Shown here: positions 28,734-36,541 of the stretch, piece by piece
How positions within the stretch are numbered: position 1 is the first letter of the stretch
Layout: each line of letters starts with the position of its first letter
Assembly: GCF_023746555.1 (NCBI RefSeq)
Contig: NZ_CP098755.1
Coordinates: forward strand, 1,454,001-1,518,000
Direction: 5' to 3'
DNA from: Brevibacillus ruminantium
GTDB taxonomy: Bacteria; Bacillota; Bacilli; Brevibacillales; Brevibacillaceae
Length of the DNA stretch: 64,000 nt
Notes under the pieces: model-generated
What the model saw: the letters and a program-made list of their open reading frames with translations, nothing else
What the model was told of the DNA's origin: nothing
Databases searched by the model: none
Translations under genes and position numbers: made by a program

Positions 28734-29490
28734 TGAGACACCGGCGCGACAGGAGCTGCGCTATCTGCTGGAGCAGTTTGCCGACGTAGAGGTGATTGGC
28801 GAGGCCGCGAGCGGGGATGAGGCGATCGAATGCATCCCGGAAGCGGAGCCTGACGCTGTTTTTTTGGACATCCATTTGCATGATCGCGACGGGGTAGACG
28901 TTGGAGAGGAGCTTCTGGAATTAATGGCCCGTCCCCCCGTCATTATCTTTGCCAGCGCGTACGAAATCCACGCCGTCCGCGCATTTGAGACGGAAGCAGT
29001 CGACTACATTGTCAAGCCGTTTAGTGAACACAGATTAGAGAAGACCATCAGCCGGGTGAGAAGACTGCGGCCCAAGGGGGAAAGTGATGAACCGGAGGCG
29101 CCCCGTTTGGAGCAAAAGCTGCACAATCTGCTGAAGTCGGTGCTCGCCGAGCAGCAGCCGCGGCGCATCCCTGTTGAGCGCAACGGAAAAATCATGTTGA
29201 TCGATCCCAACGAAATCGTCTTTGCCACAGTAGATGGACGCTGTGCCACTATCTATACGGAGTCCGAGCAGTACGCGACATCCTTTACCCTCCAGGAATT
29301 GGAGAGTCGGCTGTCTGCTCAGCAGTTTTTTCGCACGCATCGCGCCTTTATCGTCAATCTTTACCGTACGGCCGAACTGGTACCCTGGTTTAAAGGGGCA
29401 GTCTACCTGGTCATGCAGGATGCGAAGCGAACAGAAGTGCCGGTGAGTCGAAATGTCGTAAAGGAATTGAAAAAACAGCTCGGTTTTTAA
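28708..29490 (+). CDS. LytTR-family response regulator
   Basis: Response regulator of 260 residues. The receiver domain has VFIVDDETPARQELRYLLEQ, the phospho-acceptor in AVFLDIHLHDRDG (Asp near 54), and VDYIVKPF with the conserved Lys. The LytTR DNA-binding domain (about 155-258) shows FFRTHRAFIVNL and VPVSRN. It is translationally coupled to the kinase, with GGGGGTGAAAGTGA before the ATG. The likely target is the cstA promoter just downstream, inferred from adjacency. Confidence 0.92.
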   Translation: MLKVFIVDDETPARQELRYLLEQFADVEVIGEAASGDEAIECIPEAEPDAVFLDIHLHDRDGVDVGEELLELMARPPVIIFASAYEIHAVRAFETEAVDYIVKPFSEHRLEKTISRVRRLRPKGESDEPEAPRLEQKLHNLLKSVLAEQQPRRIPVERNGKIMLIDPNEIVFATVDGRCATIYTESEQYATSFTLQELESRLSAQQFFRTHRAFIVNLYRTAELVPWFKGAVYLVMQDAKRTEVPVSRNVVKELKKQLGF

Positions 29491-29510
29491 TAGACCGAGC
29501 TGTTTCCTTT
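29474..29510 (+). terminator. Terminator overlapping the regulator stop codon
   Basis: AACAGCTCGGT pairs with ACCGAGCTGTT around the TAA, then TCCTTTC. It separates the two-component operon from cstA, which therefore needs its own promoter in 29511-29640. Confidence 0.7.
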
Positions 29511-29652
29511 CAACCCCTCTTTTTCTCCTTTCGTGCGTGATTTTTTACTGTTCAGACAATTTGTGTACATCTCCTGTCCCCCTCATGGTAGGGTAGGGTG
29601 AGGTCTTATTCCTCATGTTCCTATTTATTTTATAATGAAGGGGGAGAAAGGT

Positions 29653-31746
29653 ATGAAGAAATGGCTTCTCTCAGTCCTGATCTGGGGTGGGGTTGCCGCG
29701 CTTGGAGCTGTGGGCTTCGGCTTTCTGGCTCTGTCGCGCGGTGAATCAGTCAACTCGTTCTGGCTACTGACAGCCGCTATCTGTACTTATGCCGTTGCTT
29801 ATCGTTTCTACAGCCGGTTTATTGCTAAAAAAATCATGGGCCTCGACGACAATCGAGCAACCCCAGCAGAGGTCAACAACGATGGCAAGGATTTTGTGCC
29901 GACAAACAAATGGGTTTTGTTCGGTCACCACTTCGCTGCGATCGCCGGTGCAGGACCGCTGGTTGGTCCGACCTTGGCTGCGCAGATGGGGTATCTGCCG
30001 GGAACCATCTGGATTATCGTCGGGGTGGTGATCGGCGGAGCGGTTCAGGACTTTATTATTCTGTTCGGCTCCATGCGCCGCAATGGCAAGTCGCTTGGTC
30101 AAATCGCCAAGGAAGAGATTGGGCCGTTCGGCGGAGCACTTGCGCTCGTTGGTATCGTAGCCATCATGATCATTCTGATTGCTGTACTGGCAATGGTTGT
30201 TGTGAATGCGCTTGCAGATTCTCCGTGGGCGACCTTTACGATCTTTATGACGCTGCCCATCGCCATACTGATGGGATTGTACATGCGGTTTATCCGTCCG
30301 GGCCGAGTCATGGAAGGTTCACTCATCGGGCTTGCGCTCCTGTTCGTCTCCCTCTGGTGGGGACAAATGGTTGCGGCTTCTCCAACCTGGGGACCGGCAT
30401 TTACCTTCAGCAAGGTTCAGCTTGCCTGGATGATCATTGTGTACGGATTTGTCGCCTCTGTCCTGCCGGTCTGGCTGCTGCTGGCGCCGCGTGATTATCT
30501 CAGCTCGTTTTTGAAAGTAGGTACCATTGCGGTACTGGCAGTGGGGATCGTATTTACACTGCCGCCGCTGCAAATGCCGGCTCTGACCAAATTCATTGAC
30601 GGTTCGGGTCCTGTTTTTGCCGGGAACCTGTTCCCGTTCCTGTTTATCACCATTGCCTGCGGGGCCGTATCCGGATTCCACGCGCTCGTCTCATCCGGTA
30701 CGACTCCGAAGATGATTGCCAAAGAAACGCACGCGCCGCTGATCGGTTACGGCGGAATGCTGATGGAGTCGGCTGTTGCCATCATGGCCATGATCGCCGC
30801 TTGCGTGCTGACACCGGGTATCTACTTCGCCATTAACTCGCCGGGTGCTGTGATCGGGGCGGATGCAGTTGCGGCTGCCCAGACGATCTCAAGCTGGGGC
30901 TACACGATTACGCCGGATATGATTACCACCCTGGCGGACGATATTCAGGAGAAAACGATTCTGTCCCGTACGGGTGGGGCGCCTTCTCTGGCAATCGGGA
31001 TGGCGACGATCTTCGCCTCTGTTTTGGGCGGAAAGGCTTTAATGGGCTTTTGGTATCACTTCGCAATCCTGTTTGAAGCCGTGTTTATTCTGACGACCAT
31101 CGATGCGGGAACCCGTGTTGGACGTTTCATGGTGCAAGACATGCTGGGCAACATCTTCCCGAAAATGAAACAGGTAGACTGGCTGCCTGGCAACCTGATC
31201 GGTTCTGCTGTCATTACTGCAGGCTGGGGTTATTTCCTCTATCAGGGTGTCGTCGATCCCCTGGGGGGCATCTACACGCTGTGGCCGCTGTTCGGTATTG
31301 CCAACCAGATGCTGGCGGCGATCGCTTTCGTCGTCGGTACGACGCTGATTTTCAAAATGGGCAAAGCCCGTTACTCTTGGGTCACCCTGCTGCCGATGGT
31401 TTGGCTTACCTCTGCGACACTGACGGCTGCTTGGCAAAAGCTGTTCCATGCTGATCCCAAAATCAGCTTTCTGGCGCATGCGAATGTCTTCCAAAAGGCG
31501 CTGGATGCAGGAACACTGCCTGCTGGCGTTAAAACGGTAGAAGCTGCGCAGAAGATGATTCTCAATGACCAGATCGACGCAGTAGTTTGTGCGATCTTCA
31601 TGCTGATCACCATCGGAATTATTGCCGACGGCGTTCGTTTATGGATCAATATCCTACGCGGGAAGAAGTACGAGCTGCATGAATCTCCGTACATTCAATC
31701 CAAAGGGGATAACTACTATGACGGAAATGGGCATTCGGTAGCATGA
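29653..31746 (+). CDS. cstA: CstA-family pyruvate/peptide transporter
   Basis: A transporter of 697 residues with about 17 membrane helices. CstA-type proteins (CstA, BtsT/YjiY) take up pyruvate, and peptides in some reports, under carbon limitation. Typical blocks: NSFWLLTAAICTYAVAYRFY, KWVLFGHHFAAIAGAGPLVG, ISGFHALVSSGTTPKM-like (here VSGFHALVSSGTTPKM) and TTIDAGTRVGRFMVQD. The C-terminal CstA_5TM part is complete. The start at 29653 has GGGGGAGAAAGG upstream. Its stop overlaps the start of the YbdD gene (ATGA). Confidence 0.95.
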   Translation: MKKWLLSVLIWGGVAALGAVGFGFLALSRGESVNSFWLLTAAICTYAVAYRFYSRFIAKKIMGLDDNRATPAEVNNDGKDFVPTNKWVLFGHHFAAIAGAGPLVGPTLAAQMGYLPGTIWIIVGVVIGGAVQDFIILFGSMRRNGKSLGQIAKEEIGPFGGALALVGIVAIMIILIAVLAMVVVNALADSPWATFTIFMTLPIAILMGLYMRFIRPGRVMEGSLIGLALLFVSLWWGQMVAASPTWGPAFTFSKVQLAWMIIVYGFVASVLPVWLLLAPRDYLSSFLKVGTIAVLAVGIVFTLPPLQMPALTKFIDGSGPVFAGNLFPFLFITIACGAVSGFHALVSSGTTPKMIAKETHAPLIGYGGMLMESAVAIMAMIAACVLTPGIYFAINSPGAVIGADAVAAAQTISSWGYTITPDMITTLADDIQEKTILSRTGGAPSLAIGMATIFASVLGGKALMGFWYHFAILFEAVFILTTIDAGTRVGRFMVQDMLGNIFPKMKQVDWLPGNLIGSAVITAGWGYFLYQGVVDPLGGIYTLWPLFGIANQMLAAIAFVVGTTLIFKMGKARYSWVTLLPMVWLTSATLTAAWQKLFHADPKISFLAHANVFQKALDAGTLPAGVKTVEAAQKMILNDQIDAVVCAIFMLITIGIIADGVRLWINILRGKKYELHESPYIQSKGDNYYDGNGHSVA

Positions 31747-31955
31747 GAAAAAGGTGGAGAGCGATCAAGAAGTCCCTTCGTCAGATAAGCTCGAACATCA
31801 AGACCATCTTCGGGATGCCGGACTATGATCGTTATCTGCGGCATTGGTATCAAACACATGCCAAGCCTGGCTTTTTCCCGATGACGGAGAGAGAGTACTA
31901 CATGTACGCACTTCGAGAGCGTTATGAAAAAGGCGGCGTGACCCGTTGCTGTTAA
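31743..31955 (+). CDS. YbdD/YjiX family small protein (DUF466)
   Basis: Protein of 70 residues with the family core MPDYDRYLRHWYQTH and FPMTEREYYMYALRERYE. YbdD-like proteins are encoded directly behind CstA/BtsT and are thought to assist the transporter. The start codon overlaps the cstA stop, which implies coupled translation. No membrane segment is seen. A weak GC-rich hairpin lies at about 31978-32015. Confidence 0.88.
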   Translation: MRKRWRAIKKSLRQISSNIKTIFGMPDYDRYLRHWYQTHAKPGFFPMTEREYYMYALRERYEKGGVTRCC

Positions 31956-32094
31956 CCGCTATTCGATGCGAAATGGCAAGGACGGACGGGGGGCCTGATC
32001 GGGTCTCCCGTTCATCTTTGTTGGGGAGAAAAGTGATTATGAATGCCCATTTTTCTGCCTTCCAAACAAATTTTGTTGGAAACGGAGCCGGAGT

Positions 32095-32295
32095 GAGAAG
32101 AAGCATGTTTCCCTGCTCAGCTCCGTATTCCGCCCCCGCCGATGTATGAACTGTCAGCTCCAGGGGGATTCGCAGGGGATCGCAAAAGCCGCACCGCTCC
32201 GAGGTCATCCCAAGGTTGCGCTCCTTTATCCTGCGAATCCCCCTCCGCTGGGGCAGGGCTTCACAGTCGCAACGCAGGGAACCATGCTTCTTCTC
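32095..32295 (+). repeat. 201-bp structured repeat, copy A
   Basis: Ends are 22-bp inverted repeats (GAGAAGAAGCATGTTTCCCT.. at 32095-32116 against 32274-32295, one mismatch). Inside, AGGGGGATTCGCAGG at 32162-32176 pairs perfectly with 32230-32244. Above this stem sits a 40-nt core at 32181-32220, closed by CGCAA/TTGCG. Copy B at 34633-34833 has the same length and the same core (39 of 40), but a different stem sequence that still pairs. No protein is encoded and no target duplication is evident. It may be a small non-autonomous element or an RNA gene of the bcr1 kind. Confidence 0.85.
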
Positions 32296-32428
32296 GAAGC
32301 CGGTGCGTTATAAAAATTTGTGAGTGGAAGCGATGAAGAATAGGAGTAAACAGTTGGCTTTTGATCAGACCTCATCTTCTTTATGAAAGGCTGTGTTAAA
32401 GTTTAATGTTAATAATTTAAAGAAATTA

Positions 32429-32460
32429 AGGGAAACCCGATACAATTCTGGTTTCCCTAT
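32429..32460 (-). terminator. Hairpin at the left inside end of the cassette
   Basis: GGGAAACC and GGTTTCCC pair around 12 bases, with TTAATTTCTTT on the minus-strand side. It probably terminated the leftward cassette gene before the IS insertion split it. Confidence 0.5.
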
Positions 32461-32658
32461 TTACAGCACAAATGTTTGCGGTAGTAGAATAATTATCATT
32501 CGCTCCGTAAAACCCCTTGCTTTAGCTATGGGGATATAAGGAACTTTGCTCTATATCCTCGTTAGGGGATGCTAAGAGCAAACAAAAAATAGTCCTTTTT
32601 TGCATCGTTGTTAGATGTGTACCATATATCTAACGAGATGTGGTATAATTAACCATAG

Positions 32659-33072
32659 GTGATGGTTTTGAGTAGATCAGTGGAAAGCAACCACAATATC
32701 ATATTTGACTGTAAATATCACGTTGTCTTTTGTCCAAAGTATCGTAAAAAGGTTTTGAAAGAACCTGTAGACATTCGATTAAAAGAGTTGTTTCTTGAAA
32801 AGGCGATGGAACTACGTACCGAAATTGTTGGAATGGAGATCATGCCCGACCACGTTCATTTACTCATCAAGTGTGACCCACAATTCGGAATTCACCGAGT
32901 CGTAAAACATTTGAAGGGCTATACATCCAGAGTGTTGCGAATGGAATTTAAACATCTCAAAAGCAGGCTCCCTTCGCTATGGACAAACTCCTACTTTGTT
33001 GCCACCGTTGGAACTGTTCAACTGGATGTGATTAAGAAATACATTGAGTCTCAAAAGGAAAGGAGTGATTGA
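32659..33072 (+). CDS. tnpA: TnpA, Y1 HUH transposase
   Basis: Transposase of 137 residues that cuts and rejoins single-stranded ends folded as hairpins. The HUH pair is in [12 protein letters not shown] (His65 and His67) and the catalytic Tyr128 in VIKKYIESQ, all intact. [14 protein letters not shown] is the family start. The start may be GTG 32659 or ATG 32662. TATAAT at 32644-32649 is directly upstream, and an inverted repeat GTTAGAT/ATCTAAC just before it may dampen expression. The stop overlaps the tnpB start. Confidence 0.93.
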   Translation: MMVLSRSVESNHNIIFDCKYHVVFCPKYRKKVLKEPVDIRLKELFLEKAMELRTEIVGMEIMPDHVHLLIKCDPQFGIHRVVKHLKGYTSRVLRMEFKHLKSRLPSLWTNSYFVATVGTVQLDVIKKYIESQKERSD

Positions 33073-34166
33073 ATATGCACAGAGCGTACAAATTTCGTCT
33101 ATATCCAAACAAAGAACAAGTGATGCTCATCAATAAAACAATCGGCTGTACTCGCTTTGTATTCAATCACTTCCTTGCAAAACGGAAAAATGTTTACGAA
33201 CAGGAAAAGAAAACGCTCAACTACCACGAATGCTCTGCCATGCTTACACAACTAAAAAAAGAGATCGAATGGCTGAAGGAAGTGGATTCGACTGCCTTGC
33301 AATCCACATTGAAAGATTTGGATTCTTCTTACAAAAAGTTTTTCAAAGAGAAAAAAGGCTTTCCCAAATTCAAAAGCAAGAAGAACCCGAAACAATCCTA
33401 CACATGCAAAATGAATATCAAAATAGAAGGAAATCGCATCAAACTTCCTAAACTTGGATGGGTTGAGTATGCAAAATCAAGAGAAGTCGAGGGACGTATC
33501 CTATCGGCTACGATCAGACGAAATCCTTCGGGAAAATATTTTGTGTCGGTATTGTGCGAGACTGATATTCAACCACATCCGCAAATAGAACAGATTGTAG
33601 GAGTTGATCTTGGTATCAAGGATTTCGCCACTCTGTCTACTGGTGAGAAGGTAGCAAATCCCAAGTACTATCGTACGTATGAAAAACAACTGGCGAAGTG
33701 GCAAAGAATTCAATCACGTAGGCAAAAAGGCGGTAAAAACCGTAACAAAGCACGCATCAAAGTAGCTCGTTTGCATGAAAAGATTGCAAATACCCGCAAT
33801 GACTTCCTACATAAGCTGTCAACCAAGCTGATTAACGAAAACCAAGTGATCTGTTTGGAAGACTTGCAAGTGGAAAATATGGTCAAAAATCACAAGCTGG
33901 CAAAATCCATTGCGGATGCTTCATGGTCTATATTTCGCACGATGCTGGAGTATAAGGCGGAATGGTATGGTAGAACGATCTCCATTGTCGGGAAGCAATT
34001 CCCTTCCAGCCAACTCTGCTCCACTCCAAATTGCGGATACCGAAACAAAGACGTGAAAAACCTCAACCTTCGAGAATGGACTTGCCCGAAATGTGGTATG
34101 AAGCATGATCGTGACGAAAACGCAGCCATCAATATTGAGCAAGAAGGACTTCGACTGTTGGCATAG
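33069..34166 (+). CDS. tnpB: TnpB RNA-guided endonuclease
   Basis: Compact RuvC nuclease, ancestor group of Cas12, of 365 residues. It uses an RNA from the element's right end to cut at the target beside a short TAM, favouring element retention. N-terminal [11 protein letters not shown] and TRFVFNHFL are typical. The RuvC residues are present: Asp180 (GVDLGIKDF), Glu264 ([10 protein letters not shown]) and Asp349 ([11 protein letters not shown]). The zinc ribbon has four cysteines (317, 322, 339, 342). It appears fully intact. The start TTG 33069 overlaps the tnpA stop; ATG 33075 is an alternative. Confidence 0.94.
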   Translation: MNMHRAYKFRLYPNKEQVMLINKTIGCTRFVFNHFLAKRKNVYEQEKKTLNYHECSAMLTQLKKEIEWLKEVDSTALQSTLKDLDSSYKKFFKEKKGFPKFKSKKNPKQSYTCKMNIKIEGNRIKLPKLGWVEYAKSREVEGRILSATIRRNPSGKYFVSVLCETDIQPHPQIEQIVGVDLGIKDFATLSTGEKVANPKYYRTYEKQLAKWQRIQSRRQKGGKNRNKARIKVARLHEKIANTRNDFLHKLSTKLINENQVICLEDLQVENMVKNHKLAKSIADASWSIFRTMLEYKAEWYGRTISIVGKQFPSSQLCSTPNCGYRNKDVKNLNLREWTCPKCGMKHDRDENAAINIEQEGLRLLA

Positions 34167-34265
34167 CCAACTGAACTGTGGGACACACAGGGATAGCTTG
34201 GTGAATTTCACTCCGATAGGAGTGACTACCCAAGAATCCCCTGCCTTTAGGCATGGGGAGTGTCA
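34100..34265 (+). ncRNA. Predicted right-end guide RNA (omegaRNA/reRNA) of TnpB
   Basis: In this family the guide scaffold spans the tnpB 3' end and the right end, and the guide is the host sequence just past the boundary. The region contains a CACTCC..GGAGTG hairpin at 34210-34223 and the right-end hairpin at 34238-34258. The start is not visible in the sequence, so the 5' limit is nominal. Confidence 0.5.
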
Positions 34266-34449
34266 AAAATTTTTCTATCTCTACTGTTCCGTCATCCATA
34301 AATTCAACTTCCCAACGTTGTCCTGGAACTGCAATTTCAACCATAATTGCTTCATCCCTCACTTTATTGAGCTTATAAAATATTTTACTTTTCTCTAATT
34401 TATTTAGAAAATTGATTAAATCTCTCAGCTCCATAAAAATATACACCAT
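34266..34449 (-). pseudogene. Cassette passenger gene cut by the IS605-type element
   Basis: About 60 codons remain: MELRDLINFLNKLEK, then LNKVRDEAIMVEIAVPGQRW and EVEFMDDGTVEIEKF, after which the frame runs into the transposon end. The pattern (short helix followed by a beta meander) resembles small immunity-type proteins found with polymorphic toxins, but I cannot name the family. The start is ATG 34449 or GTG 34446. The missing 3' part should lie left of 32495, where only about 40 unassigned bases precede a terminator-like hairpin. Confidence 0.55.
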
Positions 34450-34632
34450 CCCTTCAATGATAACGAATAAGCCTGAAAACGGGAAAAAGAACTACACATT
34501 GAATTTTGCCAGTCGCAAACTGTAATTATCAACATTTACCTTTAACAGAGCCTTATGAAAAGTAATCTTCTTTTTCTTCCTAAACGATTTTGCTTTTCAT
34601 ATTTTAAAAAGCGGGTAGGAGCAGGAAGATCG

Positions 34633-34833
34633 GAGAAGAATCATGTTTCCCTGCGGTGCGACTGTGGAGCCCAGCTCAGCGGAGCAGCGGATGGCGGGAA
34701 ACAGGGCCGCAACCTTGGGATGACCTCGGAGCGATGCGGCTTTTGCGGACCCCCGCCAGCCGCTGAGGAGCGGACAGTGAGTCCTCCCCGCAGGGCGGAA
34801 TACGGAGCCAAGCAGGGAAATATGATTCTTCTC
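34633..34833 (-). repeat. 201-bp structured repeat, copy B (inverted)
   Basis: Same design as copy A, in the opposite orientation. The terminal inverted repeats are 34633-34654 and 34812-34833, and the core is 34708-34747. The variable stem arms CAGCGGATGGCGGG (34685-34698) and CCCGCCAGCCGCTG (34752-34765) pair at 13 of 14 positions, although they share only about half their bases with the arms of copy A. Distances from stem to core (4 and 9 nt) are identical in both copies. A 146-codon frame across it is fortuitous. Confidence 0.85.
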
Positions 34834-35040
34834 ACTACGGCCACGTTGCGCGGACTTAAAAGCAGTCGAGAAAAGATAGAGACGAAAAACAGACGTAGTT
34901 GCATTTCGGACGTCTTTACGAGAATGGGAAGAAACAAAAGGGAGCAAGCAGATGTCCCAGGCTTATCAGAGCACACTTTACGCGTGCAAGCGTAGGGTGT
35001 ACCAACAGGGAAAGTATGGTACACTAAAGGCAAAGTCAAG

Positions 35041-35880
35041 ATGTGGGTGGCGATACATGTGCAGGCAACAACTTTGGAGACACTCAAGGAACTGGCTCTG
35101 GACTGCGCCCGGAGCGCGGGCGAACTCAGTCTCAAACGAATGAAGCAGCCGTTTACGGTGGAATATAAAACCTCCGCTTCCGATCTTGTTACAGCCGTAG
35201 ACCAAGAGGTAGAGAAGCACGTGATCGATGCGATATTGCGCCAGTTTCCAGAGCATGGCATTTTGGGTGAAGAAAGTACATTTAAAGGTGACCCCCGCCA
35301 GTACGAAACGCTTTGGGTGATTGACCCAATCGACGGAACGACCAATTTTGTTCATCAGCATATCAACTTCGCGGTTTCCATCGCCGTCTACCACAAAGGG
35401 GAAGGATTGATCGGGGTCGTCTATGATCCGTCCCGGGACGAGATGTTTCATGCAGTGAAAGGGCAAGGCGCTTTTTTAAATGGACAGCGATTGCGTCTGG
35501 AAAAGACCGTGACCTTGGAGGAAGCCTTGCTTTGCACCAGTGTGTTTTGGAACAAGCAGGCTGAGCAAATGGGGATCGACCAGATTGTCAAAAAACTGGC
35601 CGGAAAGGTGCGGGGCATGCGTCTTTTGGGAAGTGCCGCGTTGGAGATGTCCTATGTGGCCGCAGGACGCCTGGATGGCTATGTCAGTCTCTCCCTCAAT
35701 GCGTGGGACTTTGGAGCGGGACGCATTCTGGTGGAGGAAGCAGGCGGCCGGGTAACCTCGATGGACGGAAAACCACTGCCTTTTGATCAAAAAAGCAGCG
35801 TAATGGCTTGCAACCCGACCTTTTATGAAGAATTGCAACAATACATTCTGCGGTCAGAGCACGAACATGACCCGGTGTGA
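35041..35880 (+). CDS. Inositol monophosphatase family protein
   Basis: Mg-dependent phosphatase of 279 residues (SuhB/IMPase family), hydrolysing inositol phosphate or a related sugar or nucleotide phosphate. Metal motifs: GILGEES (Glu), LWVIDPIDGTTNFVH (the WxxDPxDGTxNF signature) and LNAWDFGAGRILVEEAGG. The length is normal. The start is ATG 35041 with a modest AAAGG upstream; GTG 35047 also fits. It stands alone. The 34834-35040 gap before it holds no gene that I can support. Confidence 0.88.
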   Translation: MWVAIHVQATTLETLKELALDCARSAGELSLKRMKQPFTVEYKTSASDLVTAVDQEVEKHVIDAILRQFPEHGILGEESTFKGDPRQYETLWVIDPIDGTTNFVHQHINFAVSIAVYHKGEGLIGVVYDPSRDEMFHAVKGQGAFLNGQRLRLEKTVTLEEALLCTSVFWNKQAEQMGIDQIVKKLAGKVRGMRLLGSAALEMSYVAAGRLDGYVSLSLNAWDFGAGRILVEEAGGRVTSMDGKPLPFDQKSSVMACNPTFYEELQQYILRSEHEHDPV

Positions 35881-35889
35881 GATAAGAAA

Positions 35890-35976
35890 AAGAACTGCCT
35901 GGAATGAACTGCACCTCCCGTTGTTAGCGGTGTCTAACAAATGAGCGGCGGGTTCAGGAGGGCAGTTCTTTTTTTG
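35890..35976 (+). terminator. Terminator whose loop contains an IS150-like left-end sequence
   Basis: AGAACTGCC at 35891 pairs with GGCAGTTCT at 35961, then TTTTTTTG. Inside, 35905-35940 reads TGAACTGCACC.. TTGTTAG..TCTAACAA, which matches the left end of the IS3 element at 61192 with the same 5-base spacer. The stem also contains CCTCCC/GGAGGG. Confidence 0.75.
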
Positions 35977-36048
35977 TTAAAAAACAGTAAATGCGGGTTC
36001 TTTCAACATCAAGTGAGATTCACGAAGGGATATCGGTGGATCATGAAA

Positions 36049-36423
36049 TCACAACAACCAATTGCGCACCAACAGAAAAGCTGAGAACAGAAAGCTGATG
36101 ACAAAACCGATCAAGGTGACAGAGGCAAAACCAATAAACAGGGAGTACAGCGGTTCGATGATCCATTCCACGACAAACTTGACCAATGGATTGGAATGAC
36201 TGCGCTTCTGATGAAAGAGCAGGAGTGTGACGGCAAGGGTACACGCCATCGAAAACATTAACGCGTAGCGGGCGATCAAGTAAAAGTAATCGGTATAGCC
36301 AAGTCTCGTATCGAGATCGAAAAACCAGGGGATATGATCCACTCCGATCGGAAGAAAAATGATACAGAGCGCAAAGCCGATCAAAAAACTGTAAAGGGCC
36401 GTTTTCAGTATAGGTTTCTCCAA
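36049..36423 (-). CDS. Small membrane protein of unknown function
   Basis: Protein of 124 residues with three or four membrane helices (about 7-28, 42-68, 88-118). One loop carries DHIPWFFDLDTRLGYTDYFY. A mid-protein basic stretch (FHQKRSHSN) suggests a cytoplasmic loop. No family was recognised. It is divergent from the POT transporter with about 120 bases between, and convergent with the phosphatase gene. Confidence 0.6.
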   Translation of the reverse strand: MEKPILKTALYSFLIGFALCIIFLPIGVDHIPWFFDLDTRLGYTDYFYLIARYALMFSMACTLAVTLLLFHQKRSHSNPLVKFVVEWIIEPLYSLFIGFASVTLIGFVISFLFSAFLLVRNWLL

Positions 36424-36541
36424 CTCGTATAATCCTCCACTTTTTTACAAACAGTATATCAAGAGTGAGAAAAGCATTCTACGAAAAATTGCCAAAAGAC
36501 TGTGAAGATAAGAGAGTGGATAGCATCGGGGAGGGATCTGC

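Larger units (their letters stand above)
32495..34265 (+). mobile_element. IS200/IS605-family element with tnpA and tnpB
   Basis: A single-strand transposing element. The left end has a hairpin CCCC..TTTAGC..GGGG at 32513-32532, and the right end a matching CCCCTGCCTTTAGGCATGGGG-type hairpin at 34238-34258, ending near GTGTCA at 34265. Both genes are intact. Right boundary is good to a few bases; the left is approximate. As expected for this family there are no inverted terminal repeats or target duplication. Confidence 0.85.
32389..34552. mobile_element. Small transposable cassette (IS1595-like ends), interrupted by an IS605-type element
   Basis: The ends are inward-facing inverted repeats: GGCTGTGTTAAAG.. 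from 32389 and GGCTCTGTTAAAG.. read inward from 34552, about 27 of 31 positions alike. Both flanks carry the same 8-bp TTATGAAA (32381-32388 and 34553-34560), a target duplication. GGCT ends and 8-bp duplications are typical of IS1595-family elements. Removing the inner IS605 element leaves about 390 bp with one small gene and a hairpin, so this was a non-autonomous cassette with a passenger gene. Confidence 0.8.

Noticed and set aside
32480..32495. Attempt to rejoin the passenger gene across the IS605-type element
   Set aside because: Depending on the assumed boundary, different frames continue (one gives NYSTTANICAVN, another stops quickly). None could be confirmed without an uninterrupted copy.
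34555..34995. A 146-codon frame crossing repeat copy B
   Set aside because: It runs straight through the structured repeat, whose arms differ in the other copy in a way that keeps pairing but not codons. No ribosome site precedes it.
34952..35143. A 63-codon frame overlapping the start of the inositol-phosphatase gene
   Set aside because: It has a fair ribosome site but overlaps the well-supported gene in another frame and shows no protein-like conservation pattern.
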